Positions 35,882-46,786 of a stretch of DNA of 64,000 bases are shown here, in pieces. The stretch's first letter is position 1. Every line of letters starts with the position of its first letter. This DNA is from Rhodospirillaceae bacterium (GTDB lineage: Bacteria; Pseudomonadota; Alphaproteobacteria; SP197): assembly GCA_002722885.1 (NCBI GenBank), contig PBNE01000004.1, positions 17,567-81,566 of the forward strand, in the 5' to 3' direction. The notes below the pieces were generated by a model, which was given only the letters and a program-made list of their open reading frames with translations, made no database searches and was not told the origin of the DNA. Both the position numbers and the translations under genes were made by a program.

Positions 35882-37045
35882 TCAGGCCAGCATCATGCTC
35901 AGAACGCTGTTGAGAACCTGACGCCCTTGAGCGGTCGCTCGGACATGCGTCACGTCCCGTTCCAGCATGCCGGTCTCGACGAGATGGCCCAGCGTTTCCG
36001 GATCGACCGCTTCGTTCCAGCTCCTGCCGGCGGCGCGGCGCATGTCGTGATCGCTCAACCCGTCGACCAGACGCATTCCCATCATCAGAACCTCGGCCAG
36101 CCGGTCCTCGCCTTCGATGGTTTCGGTCTCGGCCGTGGCATGGCCGTCCCGCCCACAGGCGGCGAGCCAGGTTTCAGGCGCCCGTTCCTGGCGGCGCTGA
36201 ATGCTGACGCCGCCGTCTTCGTTGATCCGCCCGTGCGCGCCGGGCCCCACCCCGACCCACTCGCCCGAGCGCCAGTAGGTCGTGTTGTGGCGGCTCCTGG
36301 CATTCGTCTTCGCGTGGTTTGAAATCTCGTAGGCATTCAGGCCCGCCGCATCGGTCAGAACCTGGGTCGTCTCATACATATCGGCCTGGGCGTCCTCGTT
36401 GGGCAGATCGAGCGCGCCACGCCGCGCCAGCGTGTGGAACTGGGTGCCCGGCTCGATGGTGAGCTGGTAAAGCGACAGGTGATCGGTCCCCAGCAGCAGC
36501 GCCTGAATCAGCTCGTCGCGCCAGCTCTCGGGGGTCTGGCCCATGCGGGCATAGATCAGATCGAAGGACATCGACGGGAAGGTGTTGCGCGCGATCTCGA
36601 TCGCCGCGAGCGCCTGCGCTTCGTTGTGCTGACGGCCCAGAGCACGCAGCGCGTTGTCGTCCAGCGCCTGCACGCCCAGGGACACGCGGTTCACGCCTGC
36701 CGCCCGATAGCCCGCGAACCGTCCGGCCTCGACGCTGCCCGGGTTGGCCTCCAGCGTGATCTCGACATCTGCGGCGACAGACCAGTGCTCCGGCACCGCG
36801 TCCAGGACGGCGGCCACGGTCGCTGGGTTCATCAGCGACGGCGTGCCGCCGCCGAAGAAGATGCTGGTCACGGTCCGGCCCGGTGCCAGTTCGGCCATAT
36901 GGGCAAGTTCGCCCACCAGTGCATCGCGCCACGCCGCTTCGTCGATCGACGCGCGGACATGGCTGTTGAAGTCGCAGTAAGGACACTTCGAAACACAGAA
37001 GGGCCAATGAACATAAATGCCGAAACCCAGTTCCTCAGAGGTCAT
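35882..37045 (-). CDS. hemW: HemW-type radical SAM heme chaperone
   Basis: A 387-residue radical-SAM protein related to HemN. The cluster motif CVSKCPYC gives Cys17, Cys21 and Cys24, followed by FFGGGTPSLM and VNRVSLGVQALDD. The extra N-terminal Cys of true HemN enzymes is missing, so heme-chaperone HemW is the better reading. The ATG at 37045 overlaps the rdgB stop by one base. HemW follows rdgB and rph in many alphaproteobacteria. Confidence 0.93.
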   Translation of the reverse strand: MTSEELGFGIYVHWPFCVSKCPYCDFNSHVRASIDEAAWRDALVGELAHMAELAPGRTVTSIFFGGGTPSLMNPATVAAVLDAVPEHWSVAADVEITLEANPGSVEAGRFAGYRAAGVNRVSLGVQALDDNALRALGRQHNEAQALAAIEIARNTFPSMSFDLIYARMGQTPESWRDELIQALLLGTDHLSLYQLTIEPGTQFHTLARRGALDLPNEDAQADMYETTQVLTDAAGLNAYEISNHAKTNARSRHNTTYWRSGEWVGVGPGAHGRINEDGGVSIQRRQERAPETWLAACGRDGHATAETETIEGEDRLAEVLMMGMRLVDGLSDHDMRRAAGRSWNEAVDPETLGHLVETGMLERDVTHVRATAQGRQVLNSVLSMMLA

Positions 37046-37647
37046 CAATGAAAATCCGCTGCCCCGATCAGCCTCGCGAACCCGCGGGCCCTGTGGTTGA
37101 AGGTCTTTTTTTCGGCCATCTCCATCTCGCCGAAGGTGCGCGTGTCGCCGTCGGGGATGAAGATGGGATCGTAACCGAAGCCGTTGCTTCCGCGTGGTGG
37201 AAATACCAGCGACCCGTCGACCCGGCCTTCGAAGATGCGGCTGGCGCCGTCCGGCCAGGCCAGCGCCAGTACGCAGAAGAAGCTCGCGCTGCGGTCCGGG
37301 TTGTCGGCCAGCTCGGTTTCGACCCGCTTCATGGCCATGGCGAAATCCTTGTCCGGTCCGCCCCAGCGTGCAGAGTAGATTCCCGGCGCACCACCCAGCC
37401 CCCAGACCGACAGGCCGGAATCGTCCGACAGTGCCGGCAGGCCTGAGCCCTCCGCCGCAGCTTGCGCCTTCAAGAGCGCGTTAGCGGTGAAGCTGTCGCC
37501 GGTCTCCTCCGGCTCCGGCAGGTTTAGTGATGCCGCGCCGACGACCTCCACGGCAAAGGGCTGCAACAGATCATCGATCTCCCTGACCTTGCCGGGGTTG
37601 TGGCTGGCAATCACCAGCCGGGGCGGAAGCTGAAGGCGTTCCTCCAT
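37045..37647 (-). CDS. rdgB: dITP/XTP pyrophosphatase (RdgB/HAM1)
   Basis: A 200-residue house-cleaning NTPase that removes dITP and XTP from the nucleotide pool. The start [20 protein letters not shown], the segment [20 protein letters not shown] and the [13 protein letters not shown] motif are diagnostic. The frame runs on upstream into rph, but the ATG at 37647 fits family length and overlaps the rph stop as TGATG. Confidence 0.96.
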   Translation of the reverse strand: MEERLQLPPRLVIASHNPGKVREIDDLLQPFAVEVVGAASLNLPEPEETGDSFTANALLKAQAAAEGSGLPALSDDSGLSVWGLGGAPGIYSARWGGPDKDFAMAMKRVETELADNPDRSASFFCVLALAWPDGASRIFEGRVDGSLVFPPRGSNGFGYDPIFIPDGDTRTFGEMEMAEKKTFNHRARGFARLIGAADFH

Positions 37648-38369
37648 CAGGCGGCGCCCAGGGCGGCCTTCTGGTGGTCGACCAGTTCGGCGATGCCGGC
37701 GGCGGCGAGATCGAGCAGGCGGTCGAAGGCGGCACGGTCGAACACCGCGCCCTCGGCGGTCGCCTGAACCTCGACCAGGTTGCCCGTGCCGGTCATCACG
37801 AAGTTGGCGTCGGCATCGGCGCTGGAGTCCTCGGCGTAATCGAGATCGGCCACAGGTGTGCCCTGGTGGATGCCGCAGGAGATCGCAGCAATGTGGTCGG
37901 TCAGCGGCAGGGCCTTCAGTGCGCCCTGCTGCACCAGATCGGCCAGTGCGATGTGGAGTGCGACAAAGCCGCCGGTGATGGCGGCCGTGCGTGTGCCACC
38001 GTCGGCCTGCAGCACATCGCAGTCGATCTTGATTTGGCGTTCGCCGAGGGCCTCCAGATCGGTCACCGCGCGCAGGCTGCGGCCGATCAGCCGCTGGATC
38101 TCCTGCGTCCGGCCGCTCTGCTTGCCGCGGGCCGCCTCGCGGTCGGTCCGCGTGTTGGTCGCACGTGGCAGCATGCCGTACTCGGCCGTCACCCAGCCGC
38201 GCCCCTGGTTCCTGAGCCATGGCGGCACCCGCTCCTCGACCGAGGCGGTGCAAAGCACGTGAGTGTCGCCGAACTTTGTCAGGCATGAGCCTTCGGCATG
38301 TTTGGCAAAGCCGGGTTCAAGCACGATCTGGCGCAAGACGTCGGGACTGCGGCCGCTGGGTCGGGTCAT
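37647..38369 (-). CDS. rph: Ribonuclease PH (Rph)
   Basis: A 240-residue phosphorolytic 3'-to-5' exoribonuclease that trims tRNA precursors. Typical segments are [40 protein letters not shown] and [15 protein letters not shown]. It starts with ATG at 38369, divergent from hrcA. With rdgB and hemW it forms a tightly coupled minus-strand trio. Confidence 0.96.
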   Translation of the reverse strand: MTRPSGRSPDVLRQIVLEPGFAKHAEGSCLTKFGDTHVLCTASVEERVPPWLRNQGRGWVTAEYGMLPRATNTRTDREAARGKQSGRTQEIQRLIGRSLRAVTDLEALGERQIKIDCDVLQADGGTRTAAITGGFVALHIALADLVQQGALKALPLTDHIAAISCGIHQGTPVADLDYAEDSSADADANFVMTGTGNLVEVQATAEGAVFDRAAFDRLLDLAAAGIAELVDHQKAALGAA

Positions 38370-38444
38370 GATGGTGTCCTGGGGTGTGAGCAGAGCGGGA
38401 ACCTAACCATGTTTGCCGCGCGGCGAAACAGCGGCGTGCACAAG

Positions 38445-38473
38445 TTGACCTGAAAGCCCTCAGCACCTACATG
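38445..38473 (+). promoter_or_regulatory. Possible housekeeping promoter for hrcA-grpE
   Basis: TTGACC at 38445-38450 and TACATG at 38468-38473 are separated by 17 bases, about 40 bases upstream of hrcA. The -35 is good and the -10 weak. No CIRCE-type inverted repeat (TTAGCACTC with its complement) was found near hrcA or dnaK, so HrcA's target is probably elsewhere, such as groESL. Confidence 0.35.
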
Positions 38474-38514
38474 CTCCACGGACCGGACGAGGCAAAACTG
38501 TCCGAAACACGGCA

Positions 38515-39558
38515 ATGATTCAGGAACTTAACGAACGCAGCCGCGAGATCTTCCGCATCCTGGTGGACGAATACGTCCGCACCGGGGAGCCCGTGGGCTC
38601 GCGCACAATTTCGCGGCGGTTCGACGGCAGCCTGTCGCCGGCCTCGGTCCGCAATGTCATGGCCGATCTTGAGGACGCCGGCCTGATCGCCTCACCGCAC
38701 ACCAGCTCGGGGCGCCAGCCGACCGATCAGGGCCTGCGCCTGTTTGTCGACGGCCTGCTCCAGATCGGCGACCTCACCGCCGGGGATCGCGCTGCGATCG
38801 AAGCGGCCTGCGAGGATGCTGGCCGTGCCTTCGAGGACGTGCTGCAGTCGGCCACTGGCCTGCTCTCGGGGCTGTCCCATCACGCCGGGGTCGTGGTTGC
38901 GCCCAAACAGGAAACCGCCTTTCGTCATGTCGAGTTCGTCTCCCTGTCGCCGGATCGTGCTCTGGTGATTGTCGTGCTGGAGAACGGCGCAGTCGAAAAC
39001 CGCATCATCGAGCTGCAGCCCGGCATCACGCCATTCGCTCTGTCGCAGGCCGGCAACTATCTTTCCGCACGGCTGAGCGGGCGCACGTTGGAACAGGCCC
39101 GCCACGAAATCACTGAAGAGCTCAACCGCCACGAGGCCGAACTCGACGCGTTGTCCCAGCGCGTCGTGGAAGCGGGCCTGGCGACCTGGTCGGGCGACAA
39201 CGACGGTGAGGATCAGGCGCGGCTGATCGTGAAGGGCCAGGCCAACCTGCTGGACGACGTGCGCGCGATCGCCGATCTCGAACGCATCCGCGACCTCTTC
39301 GATAAGCTCGACGAAGGCCAGCACATGATGGGCCTGCTGAACCTCACACAGAACGCTGATGGCGTCAGCATCTTCATCGGCGCCGACAACGATCTCTTCC
39401 AGCTTTCGGGCTGCTCGACGATCGTCGCGCCAGTCTCCGATCAGGACGGCCGTTTTATCGGCGCGCTTGGCGTGATCGGCCCCACCCGCATGAACTATGC
39501 ACGAATCATTCCCATGGTCGACTACACCGCTAAGGTGGTCGGCCGCTTGCTGAGCTGA
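38515..39558 (+). CDS. hrcA: Heat-inducible transcription repressor HrcA
   Basis: A 347-residue repressor of class I heat-shock genes that binds CIRCE operators. The winged-helix N-terminus ELNERSREIFRILVDEYV, then GEPVGSRTISRRF and SPASVRNVMADLEDAGLI, and the C-terminal GPTRMNYARIIPMVDYTA are diagnostic. It starts with ATG at 38515 and is followed by grpE after 37 bases. Confidence 0.96.
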   Translation: MIQELNERSREIFRILVDEYVRTGEPVGSRTISRRFDGSLSPASVRNVMADLEDAGLIASPHTSSGRQPTDQGLRLFVDGLLQIGDLTAGDRAAIEAACEDAGRAFEDVLQSATGLLSGLSHHAGVVVAPKQETAFRHVEFVSLSPDRALVIVVLENGAVENRIIELQPGITPFALSQAGNYLSARLSGRTLEQARHEITEELNRHEAELDALSQRVVEAGLATWSGDNDGEDQARLIVKGQANLLDDVRAIADLERIRDLFDKLDEGQHMMGLLNLTQNADGVSIFIGADNDLFQLSGCSTIVAPVSDQDGRFIGALGVIGPTRMNYARIIPMVDYTAKVVGRLLS

Positions 39559-39595
39559 TCGGCGCGCCCAGACACACGATAGGACAGTTGGAACC

Positions 39596-40285
39596 ATGAA
39601 CGACGAGACCAAGCGCAACCCCGAGGCCGCCGAGGCCGTTGCCACACCGAAACCCGCCAACGACGACAGCGACGTTGCCGCCGAGGATGATGTCGTCGAG
39701 GTCGGCGGCGAAGCCGATGTGATGGAAGACGGCTTCGACGAGGCCGACGACGAGTTTTTTGCCGGCGAGGTCGATGAGGACGCCGACGAGCCGGAACACG
39801 ACCGTGTCGCCGAGCTCGAAGGCCAGGTGTCGGACCTGACCGATCGCCTGCTGCGCACCGCTGCCGAAATGGAAAACGTGCGCAAGACCGCCCAGCGGGA
39901 CCGCGAAAACGCCTCGAAGTACGCAACGCAGAAGTTCGCCGAGGACATACTGGCCGTGGCCGACAATCTCTCCCGCGCACTCGAGGCCGTCACCGAGGAC
40001 GCCCGCAAGGACAGCGCCGCCAAGGGCCTGATTGAAGGTGTCGATCTCACCATGCGTGAGCTGGCGGTTGCGCTCGAACGCCACGGCATCAAGGAGATCG
40101 AGGCGACCGGTACCAAGTTTGACCCCAACCTGCACCAGGCCATGTTCGAGACCGAAACCGCCGACGTCGAACCCGGCATGGTCATGCAGGTGCTGCGCAC
40201 CGGCTACACCATCCACGACCGCCTTCTGCGCCCTGCCATGGTCGGCGTCGCCAAGGCCCCCGCTGCGGCCAAGGACGAGGGTTAG
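39596..40285 (+). CDS. grpE: Nucleotide exchange factor GrpE
   Basis: A 229-residue co-chaperone that releases ADP from DnaK. A long acidic, low-complexity N-terminus (to about residue 80) precedes a coiled coil (VSDLTDRLLRTAAEMENVRK) and the C-terminal beta domain with GTKFDPNLHQAMFE and VLRTGYTIHDRLLRPAMVGV. The stop TAG overlaps, on the opposite strand, the stop TAA of the convergent regulator gene by two shared bases. Confidence 0.95.
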   Translation: MNDETKRNPEAAEAVATPKPANDDSDVAAEDDVVEVGGEADVMEDGFDEADDEFFAGEVDEDADEPEHDRVAELEGQVSDLTDRLLRTAAEMENVRKTAQRDRENASKYATQKFAEDILAVADNLSRALEAVTEDARKDSAAKGLIEGVDLTMRELAVALERHGIKEIEATGTKFDPNLHQAMFETETADVEPGMVMQVLRTGYTIHDRLLRPAMVGVAKAPAAAKDEG

Positions 40286-40938
40286 AGTCTCACGCCCAAG
40301 AGGTTGGCGAGGGCCTTCCGGCCTGTTTCCGTCACGGTCACGTGGCGGCTGTCGGGCTCGCGGCGGATCCAGCCGCGTTCGGTCATGTGGCGGGCCAGAT
40401 CGGCACCCAGGGCGCCGGACAGATGCGGGCGGCGCTCGTTGCCGTCGATGCACTGGCGCGCGAAGTGCCGGCGCTGGCGTTGAAGGTTCTCAAGGTCGAG
40501 CCCCAGACTCCTGAACAGCAGCCGGCCCCTGCCAGTCAGCACAAAATCGGGCCCGTCTGGGCGGATGTGACCGCGTTCCAGAAGCGCCTCGGTTACCGCG
40601 ACGCCCAGCCGGCCCGCGAGGTGATCGTAACAGAACCGAGCGTCGTGCAGCCCCGTGGGGATCGAGGTCCGGAGCGTTGTCAGCGGCGCGATGGCCGCCG
40701 CGATCTCGGGGCTGGCGATGCGGTGCAGTTGACGGCCCTTGTGGACCTCGCTGTCGACCAGCCCGGCGTCACGCAACACGACCAGATGGCTCCGCAGCCG
40801 GCTCGGGCTGATGTCGGTCAGCGCCGCCAGGTTGGTGGTCGTGATCATCGGCGTGCTGCGCAGCGCACCCAGCAGCTTCAGCCGCGTGGGATGTTCCAGC
40901 AGCCGGTGCACGTCATCGGTATCGAGGCCGATCATCAT
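40282..40938 (-). CDS. ArsR-type winged-helix transcriptional regulator with C-terminal extension
   Basis: A 218-residue regulator. An ArsR-like winged helix covers about residues 8-75 (HPTRLKLLGALRSTPMITTT, then ISPSRLRSHLVVLRDAGLV). No metal-binding Cys pair is visible in it. Residues 95-215 form a conserved helical extension (HDARFCYDHLAGRLGVAVTE and MTERGWIRREPDSRHVTVTE) seen in a subset of ArsR proteins. It starts at ATG 40938, 13 bases after the chimeric ORF on the same strand. The inducer is unknown. Confidence 0.85.
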   Translation of the reverse strand: MMIGLDTDDVHRLLEHPTRLKLLGALRSTPMITTTNLAALTDISPSRLRSHLVVLRDAGLVDSEVHKGRQLHRIASPEIAAAIAPLTTLRTSIPTGLHDARFCYDHLAGRLGVAVTEALLERGHIRPDGPDFVLTGRGRLLFRSLGLDLENLQRQRRHFARQCIDGNERRPHLSGALGADLARHMTERGWIRREPDSRHVTVTETGRKALANLLGVRL

Positions 40939-40951
40939 GGCGTGCCGCGCC

Positions 40952-41641
40952 TCAGTCGCCCTGGCGCGGCCAGGCGGCGCGCACGATCAGCCCGCCGCCC
41001 TCGCGGTCATCGAACGCGACATCGCCGCCATGGGCACGCAGGTTCGAGCGCGTGATCGCAAGCCCCAGGCCCGTGCCGTCGGTCTCCCGGTTGCGCGACG
41101 GGTCGCCACGCATGAAGGGGCGGAACGTGGCCTCGCGCCGGTCTTCGGGAATGCCCGGGCCACGGTCGGCCACCTCTAGTGTGATCTCCGTGTCATCGGC
41201 TGCGAGCGACACCTCCGCGCTGCCGGCGTAACGCAGGGTGTTCTGGATCAGGTTGGCGATCGCGCGCCGCAGGACCACCGGGCGGCAGCTCGTCGCCAGC
41301 CGGTCCGGCCCCGCATAGCTGACCTCCTCGCCCGCATCGGCCAGATCATCGACCAGGCTGCGGACAAGCGACGCGATATCAACCTTCTGGCGCTCCTCAC
41401 GCGTTGCTTCGCCGCGCGCGGCGTCCAGCGCCTTGGTCAGATCATAGGGAGCGGCATCGGGCCCGTCGGGCAGACCATTGGCATAGTTGATCCCCGCACT
41501 GGTCGTCGCCAGTACCTTGAACCCCAGCCCCTCCAGCAACCGTGCACTGCCCGCATTCCAGGCATTGGGCATCACGAAGGTCTCACGCGCCTCATGCAGA
41601 GCGCGGAAGGTGGCGGCTTTGTCTTTGAGGGTGACGGACAT
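40952..41641 (-). CDS. Chimeric ORF: PEP-mutase-like N-terminus joined to a histidine-kinase catalytic C-terminus
   Basis: A 229-residue open frame with two unrelated parts. Residues 1-60 match the start of the isocitrate lyase/PEP mutase superfamily (FRALHEARETFVMPNAWNAG, then SARLLEGLGF and ATTSAGINYANGLPDG). From about residue 75 on it is the end of a sensor histidine kinase: ARGEATREERQKVD, the N box LIQNTLRYA, G1 DRGPGIP, F region FRPFMRGD and G2 GTGLGLAI. The dimerisation domain with the phosphorylated His is missing, as is the rest of the PEP-mutase barrel. The frame is open, so it could be expressed, but it is most simply a deletion fusion and probably non-functional. Confidence 0.75.
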   Translation of the reverse strand: MSVTLKDKAATFRALHEARETFVMPNAWNAGSARLLEGLGFKVLATTSAGINYANGLPDGPDAAPYDLTKALDAARGEATREERQKVDIASLVRSLVDDLADAGEEVSYAGPDRLATSCRPVVLRRAIANLIQNTLRYAGSAEVSLAADDTEITLEVADRGPGIPEDRREATFRPFMRGDPSRNRETDGTGLGLAITRSNLRAHGGDVAFDDREGGGLIVRAAWPRQGD

Positions 41642-42146
41642 GGCGGGGTCTCCGAGGCAGTCGGGGCTTTGATGGTCCCGTCATCCTACATCGTTCCCGG
41701 TCTCAATTCTGTCAGCAGACCACAGGCCACGTCAGGCACCAGTCCCACGGCAGTTCCTGATCAAGTGCCTTCCCATCGCACGTTGTTCCACTATTGTTCT
41801 TGTGTGTGGCAATCCGGAATCAGGAGATCGACAACGGTGAGATCGCGGCATGGGCGGCTAGATATGGTTATGCTCATGAGGAGAAACCACAACATCTACG
41901 AGGCATGGCATTGAATGTTGTTTTTTGCCTTGGGCCTCCCCTTCCGCCGGTGCCGAATGGGGCCAAAACCACCACTCCAGCAGCCCTAAATGACTCGAAA
42001 ACCTCACATTTTTCCGGGTGTTGCACTCTTGCACCACCTTCTACCGGTCCCATATCACACACAGGAAAAAGGGACTTTCGGGGGTCCACCCGGAGGCGCC
42101 GCAATTCGGGCCTCTTCCCGGACCCGCCTATGAAGGAGAAGACCAG
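41642..42146. other. 505-base region upstream of dnaK
   Basis: No convincing gene lies here; short open frames through it lack recognisable content. Its G+C is lower than the surroundings, especially at 41780-42060. The right part holds the RpoH-type promoter of dnaK and the ribosome-binding site AAGGAGAAG. The left part may contain the promoter of the divergent chimeric ORF, possibly of the original PEP-mutase-like gene. Confidence 0.55.
42028..42055 (+). promoter_or_regulatory. RpoH (sigma-32)-type promoter of dnaK
   Basis: CTTGCAC at 42028-42034 and CCCATAT at 42049-42055 are separated by 14 bases. This agrees well with the heat-shock consensus CTTGAAA and CCCATNT. It lies about 90 bases upstream of the dnaK ATG, so dnaK is probably heat-induced through RpoH rather than through HrcA/CIRCE. 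Confidence 0.7.
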
Positions 42147-44078
<1,932 letters not shown>

Positions 44079-44100
44079 TCCGGGCACGGTAACCACAACG

Positions 44101-44125
44101 GGACCGTGGCGTGATGCCGCGGTCC
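44101..44125 (+). promoter_or_regulatory. Intergenic hairpin between dnaK and dnaJ
   Basis: GGACCGTGGC at 44101-44110 pairs with GCCGCGGTCC at 44116-44125 (nine Watson-Crick pairs and one G-T) around the loop GTGAT. No T-tract follows. It may act as a partial terminator or mRNA stabiliser that lowers dnaJ relative to dnaK, a common arrangement. Confidence 0.6.
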
Positions 44126-44158
44126 TGCCCGTCCCAAGGGAGGGGTTAGGAATCGAAC

Positions 44159-45304
44159 ATGGCCAAACGCGACTATTACGACGTGCTCGGCGTCGAACGC
44201 GCTGCGGACGGCAAGGCGATGAAAAGCGCCTATCGCAAGCTGGCGATGCAGTACCATCCCGACCGCAACGCCGATGACGCCGAGGCCGAGGCCAAGTTCA
44301 AGGAAGTCAGCGAAGCCTACGAGGTCCTCAAGGACGATCAGAAGCGTGCCGCTTACGACCAGTTCGGTCATGCCGCCTTCGAGAACGGCATGGGCGGTGG
44401 CGGAGGCGGTCATCCCGGCGACTTTGCCTCGAGCTTCGCCGATGTTTTCGACGATCTCTTCGGTGAGTTCATGGGCGGCGGCGGACGCCGGCGCGGCGGC
44501 CACGGCGGAGGCCAGCGCGGTGCCGACCTGCGCTACAACATGGAGGTCTCGCTCGAGGAGGCCTTCGCCGGCAAGCAGGCAAAGATCCGCGTTCCGACGG
44601 CCGTATCCTGCGAGAGCTGCGGCGGTACCGGGTCCGACGATCCCGAAGCCACAGCGACCTGCACGACCTGTTCCGGTCACGGCAAGGTTCGTGCCCAGCA
44701 GGGTTTCTTCTCGATCGAACGTACCTGCCCGGCCTGCGGCGGCGCGGGCAAGGTGATCCGCGATCCCTGCAAGGTCTGCTCCGGCGCGGGTCGTGTGCAG
44801 AAAGAAAAGACGCTCAATGTCACGATCCCCGCCGGCGTCGACGACGGCATGCGCATCCGCATCACGGGCGAGGGCGAGGCCGGTGTGCGTGGCGGTCCGG
44901 CCGGTGATCTCTACATCGTGCTCGGCGTGAAGTCGCATCCGATCTTCCAGCGTGACGGCGGCACAATCTATTGTCCGGTGCCGATCACTGTGCCCACGGC
45001 CGCCCTGGGCGGCGCGATCGAGGTTCCCACGATCGACGGCAAACGGGCTAAGGTTTCGATTCCCGCTGGCACCCAGACCGGCCGTCAGTTCCGCCTGCGT
45101 GGCAAGGGCATGAACGGCGTCCGCGGCGCGTCACGCGGCGACATGATAATCGAGACCATCGTCGAAACCCCCGTCGAGCTGACCGCCCGCCAGAAGGAGC
45201 TCCTCAAGGAGTTCGAAGAGGCTGGCGGCGGCAAGAGCCAGAACCCTGAATCGGACGGTTTCTTCGCCCGGGTGAAGGACCTCTGGCAGGACCTCACCGA
45301 CTAA
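44159..45304 (+). CDS. dnaJ: Chaperone protein DnaJ (Hsp40, class A)
   Basis: A 381-residue co-chaperone. The J domain at the N-terminus includes YHPDRN, followed by a Gly-rich linker ([10 protein letters not shown] region) and four zinc-finger repeats [24 protein letters not shown] and CKVCSGAG, then the substrate-binding C-terminal domain. AGGGAGGGG precedes the ATG at 44159. It stimulates the DnaK ATPase and delivers substrates. Confidence 0.97.
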   Translation: MAKRDYYDVLGVERAADGKAMKSAYRKLAMQYHPDRNADDAEAEAKFKEVSEAYEVLKDDQKRAAYDQFGHAAFENGMGGGGGGHPGDFASSFADVFDDLFGEFMGGGGRRRGGHGGGQRGADLRYNMEVSLEEAFAGKQAKIRVPTAVSCESCGGTGSDDPEATATCTTCSGHGKVRAQQGFFSIERTCPACGGAGKVIRDPCKVCSGAGRVQKEKTLNVTIPAGVDDGMRIRITGEGEAGVRGGPAGDLYIVLGVKSHPIFQRDGGTIYCPVPITVPTAALGGAIEVPTIDGKRAKVSIPAGTQTGRQFRLRGKGMNGVRGASRGDMIIETIVETPVELTARQKELLKEFEEAGGGKSQNPESDGFFARVKDLWQDLTD

Positions 45305-45384
45305 CGACACACCGGCTTTCTGCCGTCGTTTCGCTACAGCTTTCGTTCAGTGTCGCGCCGTTCCATCCGGAGGGCCGTGTGGCC

Positions 45385-45852
45385 ATGTCCTGACTGCTGC
45401 CTGTCGTTCTCCTTGCCTCGGCCGTGCCGGCCGGTGGGGCGAACGCCCAAACCAACGTGTCGATCCAGGAGATACTTTCGGCCTGCGCCGACGGGCTGCT
45501 GCTGGTCGATACCGACCGCGACGGCTGGGTCACGCCGGCCGAGGCCGAGGCGGCTATGGAGGCGAACTTCAGCCTGCTCGATGGTGATGGCGACAGTGCT
45601 GTCACCCAGGACGAGTTTGCCGCCTGCCGCACCGGCTCGATGACCGAGACTTGGCGCAGCGCCACGCTTTATGCCAGCAATGTCTTTTTCATTGCCGACG
45701 AGGATGATGACGATGTGCTCGACCGCGATACCGTGGTGACGCTGGAGGAATACAGCGCTGCCGGCCGGTTGCGCCACGACCAGGCCGCTGAAGACGCCCT
45801 GTCGGACCCGGAGGTCGGTGTGCCGTTCGACGCCCTGGCCGATGGGCGCTAA
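45385..45852 (+). pseudogene. Secreted EF-hand protein with an in-frame TGA at codon 3
   Basis: The body (from about 45424) encodes EF-hand calcium loops: DTDRDGWVTPAE, DGDGDSAVTQDE and a third, less regular DEDDDDVLDRDTVV. Directly upstream in the same frame is a convincing signal peptide, LLPVVLLASAVPAGGANA, but its start reads ATG TCC TGA CTG (45385-45396), a stop at codon 3. GGAGGG lies about ten bases before that ATG. Possible explanations are a nonsense mutation, a sequencing error (TGG to TGA gives MSWLLPVV), or initiation at CTG 45394 or GTG 45424. The GTG start would lose most of the signal. Confidence 0.7.
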
Positions 45853-45896
45853 TCGATCCGGTTCCATCTCGCCCTGATCTGCTCTAATCAGAAGCC

Positions 45897-46712
45897 ATGA
45901 CAACACGGCTTGGCATCTGCGGCGCCGGCGGGCGCATGGGACGCATGCTCACACAGGTGGGGCACGCCCGCGACGGCGCTGCTATCGCCGGTGGCTGTGA
46001 ACAGCCCGGCAATGATCTCGTCGGCCGCGACATGGGCGAGCTCTCGGGCCTCGGCGCGCTCGGCGTGACCATCGGCGATGACATGGCTGCCCTGTTCGAA
46101 GCCAGCGATGTCGTGATCGACTTCACTGCGCCGTCAGCCAGTGTCGCCAACGCGGCCATGGCCGCCGAGCGGGGCAAGGCGCTGGTGATAGGGACCACCG
46201 GCCTCAGCCACGACGACAAGGCAGCACTGGTGACCTCCGCGGCCACCGCGCCCATCGTTTTCGCTGCCAACATGAGCCTCGGCGTCAATCTCCTGCTCGG
46301 CGTCACCCGTCAGGTGGCTGCAGCCCTCGACGACGAGTTCGATATCGAGGTTTTCGAGATGCATCACCGCCACAAGGTCGATGCGCCCTCGGGCACCGCC
46401 CTCATCCTGGCCGAGGCCGCAGCCGAGGGTCGCGGTGTCAGTCTCGATGATGTTGCTGACCGTGGTCGTGACGGCATGACTGGCGCACGTGAACGCGGTG
46501 CCATCGGCATGGCCGCGTTGCGCGGCGGTGATGTGGTCGGCGAGCACCAGGTGATCTTTGCCGCCGACGGTGAACGCATCGAGATTGGCCACCGCGCCAC
46601 CGATCGCGGCATTTTCGCCCGTGGCGCGGTGACCGCCGCCCTGTGGCTCCACGGCCGCGTTCCGGGCCTTTACGGCATGGACCATGTTCTCGGGTTCACC
46701 GACGCCGGTTAG
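45897..46712 (+). CDS. dapB: 4-hydroxy-tetrahydrodipicolinate reductase (DapB)
   Basis: A 271-residue NAD(P)H-dependent enzyme of lysine and diaminopimelate biosynthesis. The nucleotide-binding loop GICGAGGRMGRML is at the N-terminus and the substrate motif EMHHRHKVDAPSGTAL is in the middle. It starts with ATG at 45897. dnaJ-dapB is a conserved adjacency; here the EF-hand gene is inserted between them. Confidence 0.97.
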   Translation: MTTRLGICGAGGRMGRMLTQVGHARDGAAIAGGCEQPGNDLVGRDMGELSGLGALGVTIGDDMAALFEASDVVIDFTAPSASVANAAMAAERGKALVIGTTGLSHDDKAALVTSAATAPIVFAANMSLGVNLLLGVTRQVAAALDDEFDIEVFEMHHRHKVDAPSGTALILAEAAAEGRGVSLDDVADRGRDGMTGARERGAIGMAALRGGDVVGEHQVIFAADGERIEIGHRATDRGIFARGAVTAALWLHGRVPGLYGMDHVLGFTDAG

Positions 46713-46786
46713 ACCCGTTCGGGGCTCCAGAAACTTGCCGGTTGATGGCTTTGTCTTCTGATTGACCAGCCATGCGCCGCTCACGA

